Source: DASXAI01 sp963728985
GTDB lineage: Bacteria > Actinomycetota > Acidimicrobiia > Acidimicrobiales > Ilumatobacteraceae
Direction: 5' to 3'
DNA: 64,000 bases
NCBI GenBank assembly: GCA_963728985.1
Contig: CAVSME010000005.1
Coordinates: 186,001-250,000, forward strand
This document shows positions 34,399 to 44,000 of this stretch, in pieces. Position numbers and translations under genes: made by a program. Each line of letters starts with the position of its first letter. The stretch's first letter is position 1. The notes beneath the pieces are model-generated. The model searched no databases and was not told the origin of the DNA. It worked only from the letters and a program-made list of their open reading frames with translations.

Positions 34399-35456
34399 GA
34401 CGCCAGGGGTGTCGGCTGGTGTTGTCAAGTGGTATCTCGTGCCACTGAGCTGGTGAAACGCGATTCTCGTGTCCGTCTGGTGTTGCCCCGTATCGCCCTG
34501 TTTCGAATTTTCCGTGACCAATCCGTGACCAGTGGCTGCTCGCCTCGCATGCTGCCTTACGGCGGGGTGGGCCTGCGTCGAAGCCGTTTCGGCGATTGGT
34601 CCGGCGGCAGCGCACCGGGCGGCCCGCGGCCTCTGACCTGACCTGAACCTGATGGTCGCCACATCGACCGCCCGTTCGGCTCCCTCGCGGTGCTCGACCC
34701 CCCACCGGTGTCTACGAGTCAGCCGAGCAGCTCAGCCTCCGCTACCGGCTCAAGCCGCTCGACGATTTGCACGTAGCCCGTGTTCGACTTTCGACCTCTG
34801 TCACCGCCTCGCCGCGCCCGGTGAGCCCCGCTCGTTCGCCAGTTTCGACGTCGACCAGGCTCGCGCCGCCCGGGACTTCTACCAACTCGACTGGCCACCG
34901 TGACGGAGTATCGGCAGGCCCGTGCAGGGCTGACGATCGCCTTCGTCGCCTTCGTCGCCGTCGTCGCGCTCGGCGCCCGCAGCCGCCCCCTCACCGACCG
35001 GTGCCGCCACTACGTCGGGCGCGGGCAGCCCACCACACAGTTGCCTGAATCCTGGCCGGCCATGCCGGCCGGTGACAGCCAGTGTCGGACGATGCCATCT
35101 AGCAGGGCTTTCAGTCCGGCGGCTGTCCGGCCCCTGCCGCCGTCTACCAGTCTGTGTCGGCGCGTTCGTTAGCAAATCGTTAGCAACCAGCTCCTCCGAC
35201 GGAAGCTGCGGCAGACGCTCCTTCACGGGCCTGGCCATACGACTGACATTGTCTCCATGGAGCGAACGATTTGACCGAGGGGTGACGCGGCGGACCCGTG
35301 AGGCCCGAGGCGGGCGCATGGCTGGCCGGGGCGCGGCCATGGATCGCGACGGGATCATCACGGGCTTCGCTCTCCCTGGGCGTCGTCCAGTCAGCCCGAT
35401 CGCGTATCCAGTTCCGGCCGATTGCTTTGTGACCAGCTTCCAGCCAGCACGTCCAT
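34399..35456. other. left end of the integrated element, no convincing gene
   Basis: GC content falls locally (around 34490-34560). CCGTGACCAATCCGTGACCAG at 34513-34533 resembles the sequence just after the intact integrase gene. A GTG at 34900 opens a frame with one membrane-like segment (GLTIAFVAFVAVVALGARS) and overlaps a preceding stop, but its remainder has no recognisable feature. On the minus strand MARPVKERLPQLPSEELV near 35240 is also unassignable. The rest looks like decayed sequence. Confidence 0.45.
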
Positions 35457-35593
35457 CGGCTCATGACGTACGGCTCCGGCGTGATGCCGGTGCGAGAGAA
35501 CTCGATGTTGTCCACTGCGTTCAGGTTCGCCGTCGAACCTCCGCCGGGGCCCTGTGGGGCGACGCGTACTGCATGCACCGGTCAGTGGTTGGT

Positions 35594-38500
35594 TCAGCTC
35601 TGGGTACCGAGGGTGACGGCGAGGTCGCTTAGCTGGTGGTAGGCGAGATCGACGATTTCGAGGATGGTCATGTGGGCGCCTCGTTCGTTGAGATCGTGTC
35701 GGCCAGTGCCCGTCGCCCGTGCGATGGCGCGCTCGGCATCGGCGAAGCGGACCGTTTCCGTGGGGAGGAGCGGGGTCAGGCCGACCTTGCCGACGAGGGT
35801 TGCGGCGTCGGTCTCGTGGCCGTGTTCGGCCAGGAGGACGGCTCCGTACTGACCCACGCGGTGGCTCTGGGCGTGCTGGCCGAGGTCGGTGATCAGTCCG
35901 AGCGCGTCACGGATCCCGGCGACCGCGGCGGCTGGGTCGGTGTCGGACAGCGCCCACGCCAGGTCCATGCGGGCGTTGACCTCCACCACTGGTGCTCGGG
36001 TGGTGAGGCTCAGTCGTAGTGCCTCGGCGAACAAGCGCCGGGCTCGGTCGGGGTCGGCGGCAGATTCGATGCGTCCCTCCATGACGGCTTGGAGACCACG
36101 CGCGAACGCAGAACCCGTGGTCTGGGCGAAGTCGGCGGCGTTGGCCGCCGCCGCCCGGGCGCGCTCGGGTTGGCCGAGGGCGAGGCTCAGCATGGTCTGA
36201 TACATCCCGCTGACGAGGGTGATGATGGACTCGTGGCGGGTCCGAGCCGATTCGGACATCTGGTCGGCCAACGCCAGTGCCACCTCCGGGCTCCGAAGCG
36301 CGGCCATGTGGCACGCGAACATCAGGGCGAACGGCTCGCCGGGGTCGACGGCGCGGGCCCGAGCAGTCAGTTCGCGCAGGAGACCGAAATCTCCGAGATC
36401 ATTGCTGACCCGGAAACCGGCCAGTCCGAGCAGTTCGGCCCATCGGGGCGTGATGGGCGGGTCGGGGGCGTCGAGGAGGTCCTGGAGCCAGCCGGTTGGT
36501 TCGGTCCACAGCCACACCGTTCCCGCTGCGGCCAGGTCGGTGGTGATGGCCACGGCTTGGTCGACCCGGCCGGCGTCGAGGGCCCACAGCACCGCCGCGT
36601 GATAGTCGCCCGCTTGGATGATGGTGCGCTCGTAGAGCTCTCCCTCCGCGGGGCTCAAACACCCGCGGCGGCCCAGCGCCGCCCGTTCGGCAAAACGGTC
36701 CGCGTGTCGCCCCCGTACCCGGTCCGCATCACCGAGGACGTCGAGACGTTCACGCCCGAACGCCTTGACCGTTTGCAGGATCCGGTATCGGAACTCGCCG
36801 TCCACGGCTTCGACCAGGCTGCGGTCCACCAGGGCCGACACATGATCGATCACGTCGATCTCGTCGAGACCATCACCGGTCACCACCGCGATGGCGTCGT
36901 CGAGATCGAAGACGCCCTCGAACACGCACAGCGCGTCGAACACCCGCCGGTCCTCGGCCCCGAGCAGGTCATAGGACCACCCGATGGCGGCCCGTAGCGT
37001 CTGGTGACGCCCCACCGCCAGGCGTCGCCCCCCGGTCAGGAGCCGGAACCGGTCATCGAGACGATCGAGGAGCGCCTGGGGGCTCAGCGCCCGCATGCGC
37101 GCCGCCGCCAACTCGATGGCCAACGGCAAGCCGTCCAGGCGGGCACACAGCGCCGAGATGGTGTCGGCCGACGGCCCGGGGTCAAAGCCGGGGTCGGCTT
37201 CCCGAGCCCGGGTCACGAACAGCTCGAACGCCTCCCCGACACTGGTCGAGTCGCCCAGCGACAATGGAGGCAACGGCACCACCAGTTCGCCCGCCGCGAA
37301 CAGCGGCTCCCGGCTGGTGGCCAGCACCACGATCCCCGGCGCCTCCGCCAACACCCGTTCCGCCAACGCCGCCGCCGCCGCCGCCACGTGCTCGCAGTTG
37401 TCCAGCACCAGCACCGCCCGGCGGCGCCGCAGCCACTCCACCACTGTGTCGGTCATCGACAACCCCGGGCTCGGGGTCACCCCCAACACCCGGCTGACGG
37501 CGGCCGGAGTCTGATCACCACGCGTGATCCGAGCGAGCTCCACCAGCCACACCCCGCCCTCGACGTGCTCGGCCAGCCGGCGGGCCATCCGCAACGCCAA
37601 CTGCGTCTTGCCCACCCCGCCCGCCCCCACCACCGTCACCAGCCGACCGGCGTCGAGGGCCTCGCTCAACCCGGCCAACTCCATCTCGCGTCCCACGAAA
37701 CTCGACAGCGGCTCAGGCAGGTTCCCCCGCCTCTGGCCCCCGGGCCCGACCGCCGGCAAGCCCAGACCCTCACCCGTGAGCCGGTGCAGCACCATCGGCT
37801 CGTCGACACCACGAACCTCGACCTCCCCGATGGCCTGGAGCACCAGCTCATCCCCGATTCGATCAGCCAGAACGACGCGAGTCGCCTCCGAAACCAGCAC
37901 CTCACCCCCCACCGCCGCACCCATCAAGCGCGCCGCTCGATCCACCGCCGGCCCGACGTAGTTCCCGTCGCGTTCGTGCGCCTCGGCGGTGTGAACCCCC
38001 ATCCGCACCCGCACCGGCATCTCGGGCGGCCACGGCTCGGCCAACACCCGCCGCTGGGCGCCCACCGCCGCCTCCACCGCGTCGCCCGCACGAGAGAACG
38101 CCACACCGAAGGAGTCCCCGGCCGTCGAGAACACGAAACCGCCCCGGGTGTCGATCTCGCTGCGAACGATCTCGCCGTAACGCTCGAGGGCGGCCCGCAG
38201 CTGGCCGGGACGCTCCTCTGCCAGGCGCGCCGCTCCCTCCATACCGGTGAACAGAAACGTCACCGTCCCCGACGGCGGTGCGCCGCCACCCGGGATCCGG
38301 CCGGTGCGGCGCGACCGCTCCGATCGAAGCGGGGGGCCCCCGGTCGGCGCCACGGCCGACCCAACCAGTTCGGGTCGTTGCTCCAGGATTGCTTGTTGGA
38401 GCTCCTGAAGCGCCGGCCCGGGCTCGACCCCCAGCTCCTCGACCAACACGTGACGAGCACGCCGATACGCCCCCAGCGCGTCGGCCTGGCGCCCGCACCG

Positions 38501-39097
38501 ATACAAGGCCAGCACCAGCATCTCCCACGAACGCTCCCGGAACGGCGTGGCGCGGACCTGCTCCTCCAGCTCACCGACGAGCTCGGCGTGGCGACCCAAG
38601 CTCAGCTCGGCCTCGATCCGGCCCTCGATCGCCCGGCCATGCAGCTCATCGAGCCGCACGGTGCACGCCTGCAACGCACCCGCCGGGGCGCAGCCGCCGA
38701 ACGGCTCACCCCGCCACAAGTCGAGCGCATCAACGAACGCGCGGCGAGCACCGCCAGGATCGCCGTCCCCGAGTGCGTCCGCGCCGGCGTTGACCAGGCG
38801 CTCGAAACGAACGAGGTCGGTCTCGGTCTCGAGACGCAACGCGTAGCCCCCACCAACAGTGCCGATGGCGCCCGCCGGCAAGGCGCTCCGCAGGCGCCAC
38901 ACGTAGGTTTGCAGAGTTTTGCGTGCCGTGTCCGGGGGTGGACCCTCCCACACCTCGTCGATGAGGCGATCCTGCGACACCGGCCCCACCGCCAGCGCCA
39001 ACAGCGCCAACACCGTCCGCTCCTTCGGCCCACCCGGATCCACCGCTCCGCCGGCCGCGGCGACCTCGAGCGGTCCCAGGACCCGAACCTCAAGCAC
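35594..39097 (-). CDS. SARP - degenerate cyclase - STAND ATPase regulator, copy 1
   Basis: 1,167 residues from the GTG at 39097, where SARP homology begins (VLEVRVLGPLEVAAAGG); the frame stays open 139 codons further up. Residues 1-95 are a winged helix, 98-240 the activation domain, 277-440 a class III nucleotide-cyclase domain, ~465-800 a STAND ATPase (GAGGVGKT 491-498, VLVLDNCEH), then helical repeats. In the cyclase the first metal Asp is Gly285 (FTGMEG), the substrate Lys is Ser324 (FSTAGD) and the transition-state Asn is Asp386 (VDRAAR), while Asp328 and Arg387 remain. It should bind rather than make nucleotides. Identical to copy 2 except for one residue (Cys for Arg). Confidence 0.88.
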   Translation of the reverse strand: MLEVRVLGPLEVAAAGGAVDPGGPKERTVLALLALAVGPVSQDRLIDEVWEGPPPDTARKTLQTYVWRLRSALPAGAIGTVGGGYALRLETETDLVRFERLVNAGADALGDGDPGGARRAFVDALDLWRGEPFGGCAPAGALQACTVRLDELHGRAIEGRIEAELSLGRHAELVGELEEQVRATPFRERSWEMLVLALYRCGRQADALGAYRRARHVLVEELGVEPGPALQELQQAILEQRPELVGSAVAPTGGPPLRSERSRRTGRIPGGGAPPSGTVTFLFTGMEGAARLAEERPGQLRAALERYGEIVRSEIDTRGGFVFSTAGDSFGVAFSRAGDAVEAAVGAQRRVLAEPWPPEMPVRVRMGVHTAEAHERDGNYVGPAVDRAARLMGAAVGGEVLVSEATRVVLADRIGDELVLQAIGEVEVRGVDEPMVLHRLTGEGLGLPAVGPGGQRRGNLPEPLSSFVGREMELAGLSEALDAGRLVTVVGAGGVGKTQLALRMARRLAEHVEGGVWLVELARITRGDQTPAAVSRVLGVTPSPGLSMTDTVVEWLRRRRAVLVLDNCEHVAAAAAALAERVLAEAPGIVVLATSREPLFAAGELVVPLPPLSLGDSTSVGEAFELFVTRAREADPGFDPGPSADTISALCARLDGLPLAIELAAARMRALSPQALLDRLDDRFRLLTGGRRLAVGRHQTLRAAIGWSYDLLGAEDRRVFDALCVFEGVFDLDDAIAVVTGDGLDEIDVIDHVSALVDRSLVEAVDGEFRYRILQTVKAFGRERLDVLGDADRVRGRHADRFAERAALGRRGCLSPAEGELYERTIIQAGDYHAAVLWALDAGRVDQAVAITTDLAAAGTVWLWTEPTGWLQDLLDAPDPPITPRWAELLGLAGFRVSNDLGDFGLLRELTARARAVDPGEPFALMFACHMAALRSPEVALALADQMSESARTRHESIITLVSGMYQTMLSLALGQPERARAAAANAADFAQTTGSAFARGLQAVMEGRIESAADPDRARRLFAEALRLSLTTRAPVVEVNARMDLAWALSDTDPAAAVAGIRDALGLITDLGQHAQSHRVGQYGAVLLAEHGHETDAATLVGKVGLTPLLPTETVRFADAERAIARATGTGRHDLNERGAHMTILEIVDLAYHQLSDLAVTLGTQS

Positions 39098-39320
39098 GAC
39101 CGATGACCACGTCGTGCCTCGTCGCTGCGGGCCGGCCCACCCCCACATCATCGCGCCCAATCTCTGAACCGGTCTCCGCGACCGAACTGCGACCGGGCCC
39201 CGACCGACTCGTGCTCCCCTGGTGCCTGCCGAGACGACAACGAGACCGACCGAGCGACGAGCTGACCGACCTCCCCGTACGTCCCGGCGAACCCACCCGC
39301 CGTACGTATCGGAGGCCCCC

Positions 39321-39542
39321 ATGCTCAAACCCCTGCTCGTCAGTTCTCTACCCATCCTGCTCGCCGCCGCCACCACGGTCGCCTGCGCCCACGACTCCAC
39401 ACCCCAGAACGGCGAGACCAGCACCCCGACCGCCTCACCCGCCGACCGCTGGGGAACGGTCATCGAAGCACCCCCCTGGGCCGAGGCCGTCACCGCGACA
39501 ACGGTGAACCTCATTGAGCCTCCCCCCTTCGCCGAACCCTAA
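39321..39542 (+). CDS. small exported, possibly lipid-anchored protein, copy 1
   Basis: 73 residues from the ATG at 39321, with GGAGG 5 nt before it. It has an N-terminal signal MLKPLLVSSLPILLAAATTV followed by ACAHDST. The Cys could be a lipobox Cys, although Thr at -3 is not ideal. The mature part is about 50 residues, rich in Thr, Pro and Glu, ending IEPPPFAEP. No family is recognised. It is divergent from the giant regulator across 223 bp, so it may be its target or its signal. Confidence 0.6.
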   Translation: MLKPLLVSSLPILLAAATTVACAHDSTPQNGETSTPTASPADRWGTVIEAPPWAEAVTATTVNLIEPPPFAEP

Positions 39543-39639
39543 ATGGCCCTCCACCGGCCAGGCCCGATGCCCATGGATGACCACCATCCGACCAGACAGC
39601 CCACCGCCAACGAGACGATCTACTCCGCCGTCGTGCGGA

Positions 39640-39790
39640 AACGCTCTGCCGGATGGCGGTGGGCTGGTCGATCAGCGACCACCCGCTCGCCGAGCTCGTC
39701 GTCGACGCCCTTGCAGATGATCGATCTGGTGGCGCGCCAGTCCCCCGCAGGACGCACGGCGGCGCACTCGAGGTGCTGTCGATCGTCCAT
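39640..39790 (+). pseudogene. IS3-family transposase relic, copy 1
   Basis: VGWSISDHPLAELVVDAL, then after removal of one C at about 39710, LQMIDLVARQSPAGRTAAHS. This is the stretch of IS3 OrfB between the RRVVGWS and HSDRGSQY blocks. The catalytic residues are absent. The rest of 39543-40356 shows no gene I can support. Confidence 0.55.
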
Positions 39791-40356
39791 CGCGAAGCGC
39801 ACAACGCCGAGGACGGATCGGGCGGTGATTACGGATCGCGAGCGTGCCCGAATGCGCTCGCGATCGTGTGCGCCGCGTCAGGCAATGAGCTCTCAGTCGC
39901 ACCAAACGCTCATGCCGAAACCCGCATCACGGCGCACCCGCAGCCGCTCCGATCGACACATCCCGTCGAGTCTGCGCCGCGTCGTGTGACGACGCTCCCG
40001 ATAGATCGGGCGAAGCGCCTCGCCGCCAGCTCAGGGACGCTCGAAAGTGACAGCGCCCACATGCCCGGCCGGCGACAGCGTATCCGGCCGATGTGGCTTG
40101 ATCGCCGCCTCTGGCACGATGCCGATCCCGCGTGGCGAAATGACGACCCGGCGGCGCGGCGATCGGCTCGTAGGCGTCCTCGAGAGTCGCCCCGACGGAC
40201 GCCTCCAAAGGGCTCGACGGGTTGCCCTGACCGCCCGAACGGCGTGAACGAATGGTTGGTGCCGCGGAGAGAGAAATAATGACACCGCGCCTTCGTGGCC
40301 ACCGCGACCTATGGGCCTGCAGGTCTCGCGTGTCGAATCACGACGGGTCTGGGCCG

Positions 40357-40933
40357 TCAAAGCTCAATCCCGAAATCGTCGCCCTCCAACTCGACCGCTT
40401 CGGCGGGCTGAAGATCGAGGCCGCGTTGGTGCAGCAGCTCGGTGAGGGGATCGAGGAGCCCACGCCATTGCGATTGGTCGATCTGTCCCGGGCTAAGTGA
40501 CAGCACCGGGGCAGCCCGCGCGACGTCAGTAAGAGTTGCGATGGCGTCGACCAGCTCGCGCGTGCGGACGGGCCGGCCGCTGGTCCATGCAATGCAGATG
40601 TCGGCGGCGTTGAGAAGTTCGTCGAGCTCACTGAGCTGCTGGCGGTCGAGGTCGTCGAGCCACACGGCCACAGCGGACGGGTGGGCGTAGTCGGTGAGGT
40701 TCCTCGCCTCGGCCTCGAGTGCGTCGAGCCGTTGCTTGACGTCGGCGGCGTTGGTGTGAATGTCAACGATGCGGGCTTGGGCGTCGGCGACTCGCTCGGT
40801 GGCGGCCTCCGCCCGTCGGGCGGTGGTGTGATGGTGCCCGAAGCCGGCCCGCCTGGCGTCGCGGTTGGCTGTCCACATGGCCGGCCGAAGCCGGGTGCGG
40901 AGGTTGTTTTCGATCTCGGCGATCGTGTCGGCT
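40357..40933 (-). pseudogene. C-terminal fragment of MobF-type relaxase, copy 1
   Basis: About 190 codons on the minus strand, identical apart from a few bases to the end of the longer fragment at 45834: RLRPAMWTANRDARRAGFGH, DVKQRLDALEAEARNLTD, ending EGDDFGIEL. The 5' end is cut at the unit junction, where the frame runs into unrelated sequence of unit 2. A duplicated scrap, not a gene. Confidence 0.75.
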
Positions 40934-41070
40934 CGGCTCATGACGTACGGCTCCGGCGTGATGCCGGTGCGAGAGAACTCGATGTTGTCCACTGCGTTCA
41001 GGTTCGCCGTCGAACCTCCGCCGGGGCCCTGTGGGGCGACGCGTACTGCATGCACCGGTCAGTGGTTGGT

Positions 41071-44000
41071 TCAGCTCTGGGTACCGAGGGTGACGGCGAG
41101 GTCGCTTAGCTGGTGGTAGGCGAGATCGACGATTTCGAGGATGGTCATGTGGGCGCCTCGTTCGTTGAGATCGTGTCGGCCAGTGCCCGTCGCCCGTGCG
41201 ATGGCGCGCTCGGCATCGGCGAAGCGGACCGTTTCCGTGGGGAGGAGCGGGGTCAGGCCGACCTTGCCGACGAGGGTTGCGGCGTCGGTCTCGTGGCCGT
41301 GTTCGGCCAGGAGGACGGCTCCGTACTGACCCACGCGGTGGCTCTGGGCGTGCTGGCCGAGGTCGGTGATCAGTCCGAGCGCGTCACGGATCCCGGCGAC
41401 CGCGGCGGCTGGGTCGGTGTCGGACAGCGCCCACGCCAGGTCCATGCGGGCGTTGACCTCCACCACTGGTGCTCGGGTGGTGAGGCTCAGTCGTAGTGCC
41501 TCGGCGAACAAGCGCCGGGCTCGGTCGGGGTCGGCGGCAGATTCGATGCGTCCCTCCATGACGGCTTGGAGACCACGCGCGAACGCAGAACCCGTGGTCT
41601 GGGCGAAGTCGGCGGCGTTGGCCGCCGCCGCCCGGGCGCGCTCGGGTTGGCCGAGGGCGAGGCTCAGCATGGTCTGATACATCCCGCTGACGAGGGTGAT
41701 GATGGACTCGTGGCGGGTCCGAGCCGATTCGGACATCTGGTCGGCCAACGCCAGTGCCACCTCCGGGCTCCGAAGCGCGGCCATGTGGCACGCGAACATC
41801 AGGGCGAACGGCTCGCCGGGGTCGACGGCGCGGGCCCGAGCAGTCAGTTCGCGCAGGAGACCGAAATCTCCGAGATCATTGCTGACCCGGAAACCGGCCA
41901 GTCCGAGCAGTTCGGCCCATCGGGGCGTGATGGGCGGGTCGGGGGCGTCGAGGAGGTCCTGGAGCCAGCCGGTTGGTTCGGTCCACAGCCACACCGTTCC
42001 CGCTGCGGCCAGGTCGGTGGTGATGGCCACGGCTTGGTCGACCCGGCCGGCGTCGAGGGCCCACAGCACCGCCGCGTGATAGTCGCCCGCTTGGATGATG
42101 GTGCGCTCGTAGAGCTCTCCCTCCGCGGGGCTCAAACACCCGCGGCGGCCCAGCGCCGCCCGTTCGGCAAAACGGTCCGCGTGTCGCCCCCGTACCCGGT
42201 CCGCATCACCGAGGACGTCGAGACGTTCACGCCCGAACGCCTTGACCGTTTGCAGGATCCGGTATCGGAACTCGCCGTCCACGGCTTCGACCAGGCTGCG
42301 GTCCACCAGGGCCGACACATGATCGATCACGTCGATCTCGTCGAGACCATCACCGGTCACCACCGCGATGGCGTCGTCGAGATCGAAGACGCCCTCGAAC
42401 ACGCACAGCGCGTCGAACACCCGCCGGTCCTCGGCCCCGAGCAGGTCATAGGACCACCCGATGGCGGCCCGTAGCGTCTGGTGACGCCCCACCGCCAGGC
42501 GTCGCCCCCCGGTCAGGAGCCGGAACCGGTCATCGAGACGATCGAGGAGCGCCTGGGGGCTCAGCGCCCGCATGCGCGCCGCCGCCAACTCGATGGCCAA
42601 CGGCAAGCCGTCCAGGCGGGCACACAGCGCCGAGATGGTGTCGGCCGACGGCCCGGGGTCAAAGCCGGGGTCGGCTTCCCGAGCCCGGGTCACGAACAGC
42701 TCGAACGCCTCCCCGACACTGGTCGAGTCGCCCAGCGACAATGGAGGCAACGGCACCACCAGTTCGCCCGCCGCGAACAGCGGCTCCCGGCTGGTGGCCA
42801 GCACCACGATCCCCGGCGCCTCCGCCAACACCCGTTCCGCCAACGCCGCCGCCGCCGCCGCCACGTGCTCGCAGTTGTCCAGCACCAGCACCGCCCGGCG
42901 GCGCCGCAGCCACTCCACCACTGTGTCGGTCATCGACAACCCCGGGCTCGGGGTCACCCCCAACACCCGGCTGACGGCGGCCGGAGTCTGATCACCACGC
43001 GTGATCCGAGCGAGCTCCACCAGCCACACCCCGCCCTCGACGTGCTCGGCCAGCCGGCGGGCCATCCGCAACGCCAACTGCGTCTTGCCCACCCCGCCCG
43101 CCCCCACCACCGTCACCAGCCGACCGGCGTCGAGGGCCTCGCTCAACCCGGCCAACTCCATCTCGCGTCCCACGAAACTCGACAGCGGCTCAGGCAGGTT
43201 CCCCCGCCTCTGGCCCCCGGGCCCGACCGCCGGCAAGCCCAGACCCTCACCCGTGAGCCGGTGCAGCACCATCGGCTCGTCGACACCACGAACCTCGACC
43301 TCCCCGATGGCCTGGAGCACCAGCTCATCCCCGATTCGATCAGCCAGAACGACGCGAGTCGCCTCCGAAACCAGCACCTCACCCCCCACCGCCGCACCCA
43401 TCAAGCGCGCCGCTCGATCCACCGCCGGCCCGACGTAGTTCCCGTCGCGTTCGTGCGCCTCGGCGGTGTGAACCCCCATCCGCACCCGCACCGGCATCTC
43501 GGGCGGCCACGGCTCGGCCAACACCCGCCGCTGGGCGCCCACCGCCGCCTCCACCGCGTCGCCCGCACGAGAGAACGCCACACCGAAGGAGTCCCCGGCC
43601 GTCGAGAACACGAAACCGCCCCGGGTGTCGATCTCGCTGCGAACGATCTCGCCGTAACGCTCGAGGGCGGCCCGCAGCTGGCCGGGACGCTCCTCTGCCA
43701 GGCGCGCCGCTCCCTCCATACCGGTGAACAGAAACGTCACCGTCCCCGACGGCGGTGCGCCGCCACCCGGGATCCGGCCGGTGCGGCGCGACCGCTCCGA
43801 TCGAAGCGGGGGGCCCCCGGTCGGCGCCACGGCCGACCCAACCAGTTCGGGTCGTTGCTCCAGGATTGCTTGTTGGAGCTCCTGAAGCGCCGGCCCGGGC
43901 TCGACCCCCAGCTCCTCGACCAACACGTGACGAGCACGCCGATACGCCCCCAGCGCGTCGGCCTGGCGCCCGCACCGATACAAGGCCAGCACCAGCATCT

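Larger units (their letters stand above)
35457..40933. repeat. 5,477-bp tandem duplication, unit 1
   Basis: Begins CGGCTCATGACGTACGGCTC and runs head-to-tail into unit 2 at 40934. Corresponding positions differ by exactly 5,477. I found only about nine single-base differences over the whole length, all between 38924 and 40918. It contains one large regulator, one small exported protein, an IS3 relic and the 3' end of a relaxase gene. Confidence 0.95.

Noticed and set aside
34376..34460. A tRNA gene suggested by GGTTCGATTCC and an acceptor-like end
   Set aside because: The T-stem does not pair properly and no D-arm or anticodon arm is present; it is better explained as an attachment-site copy of the tmRNA end.
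40031..40360. A LysR-like C-terminus on the minus strand (RGIGIVPEAA)
   Set aside because: Only a dozen residues resemble the family and there is no helix-turn-helix; too weak to call.
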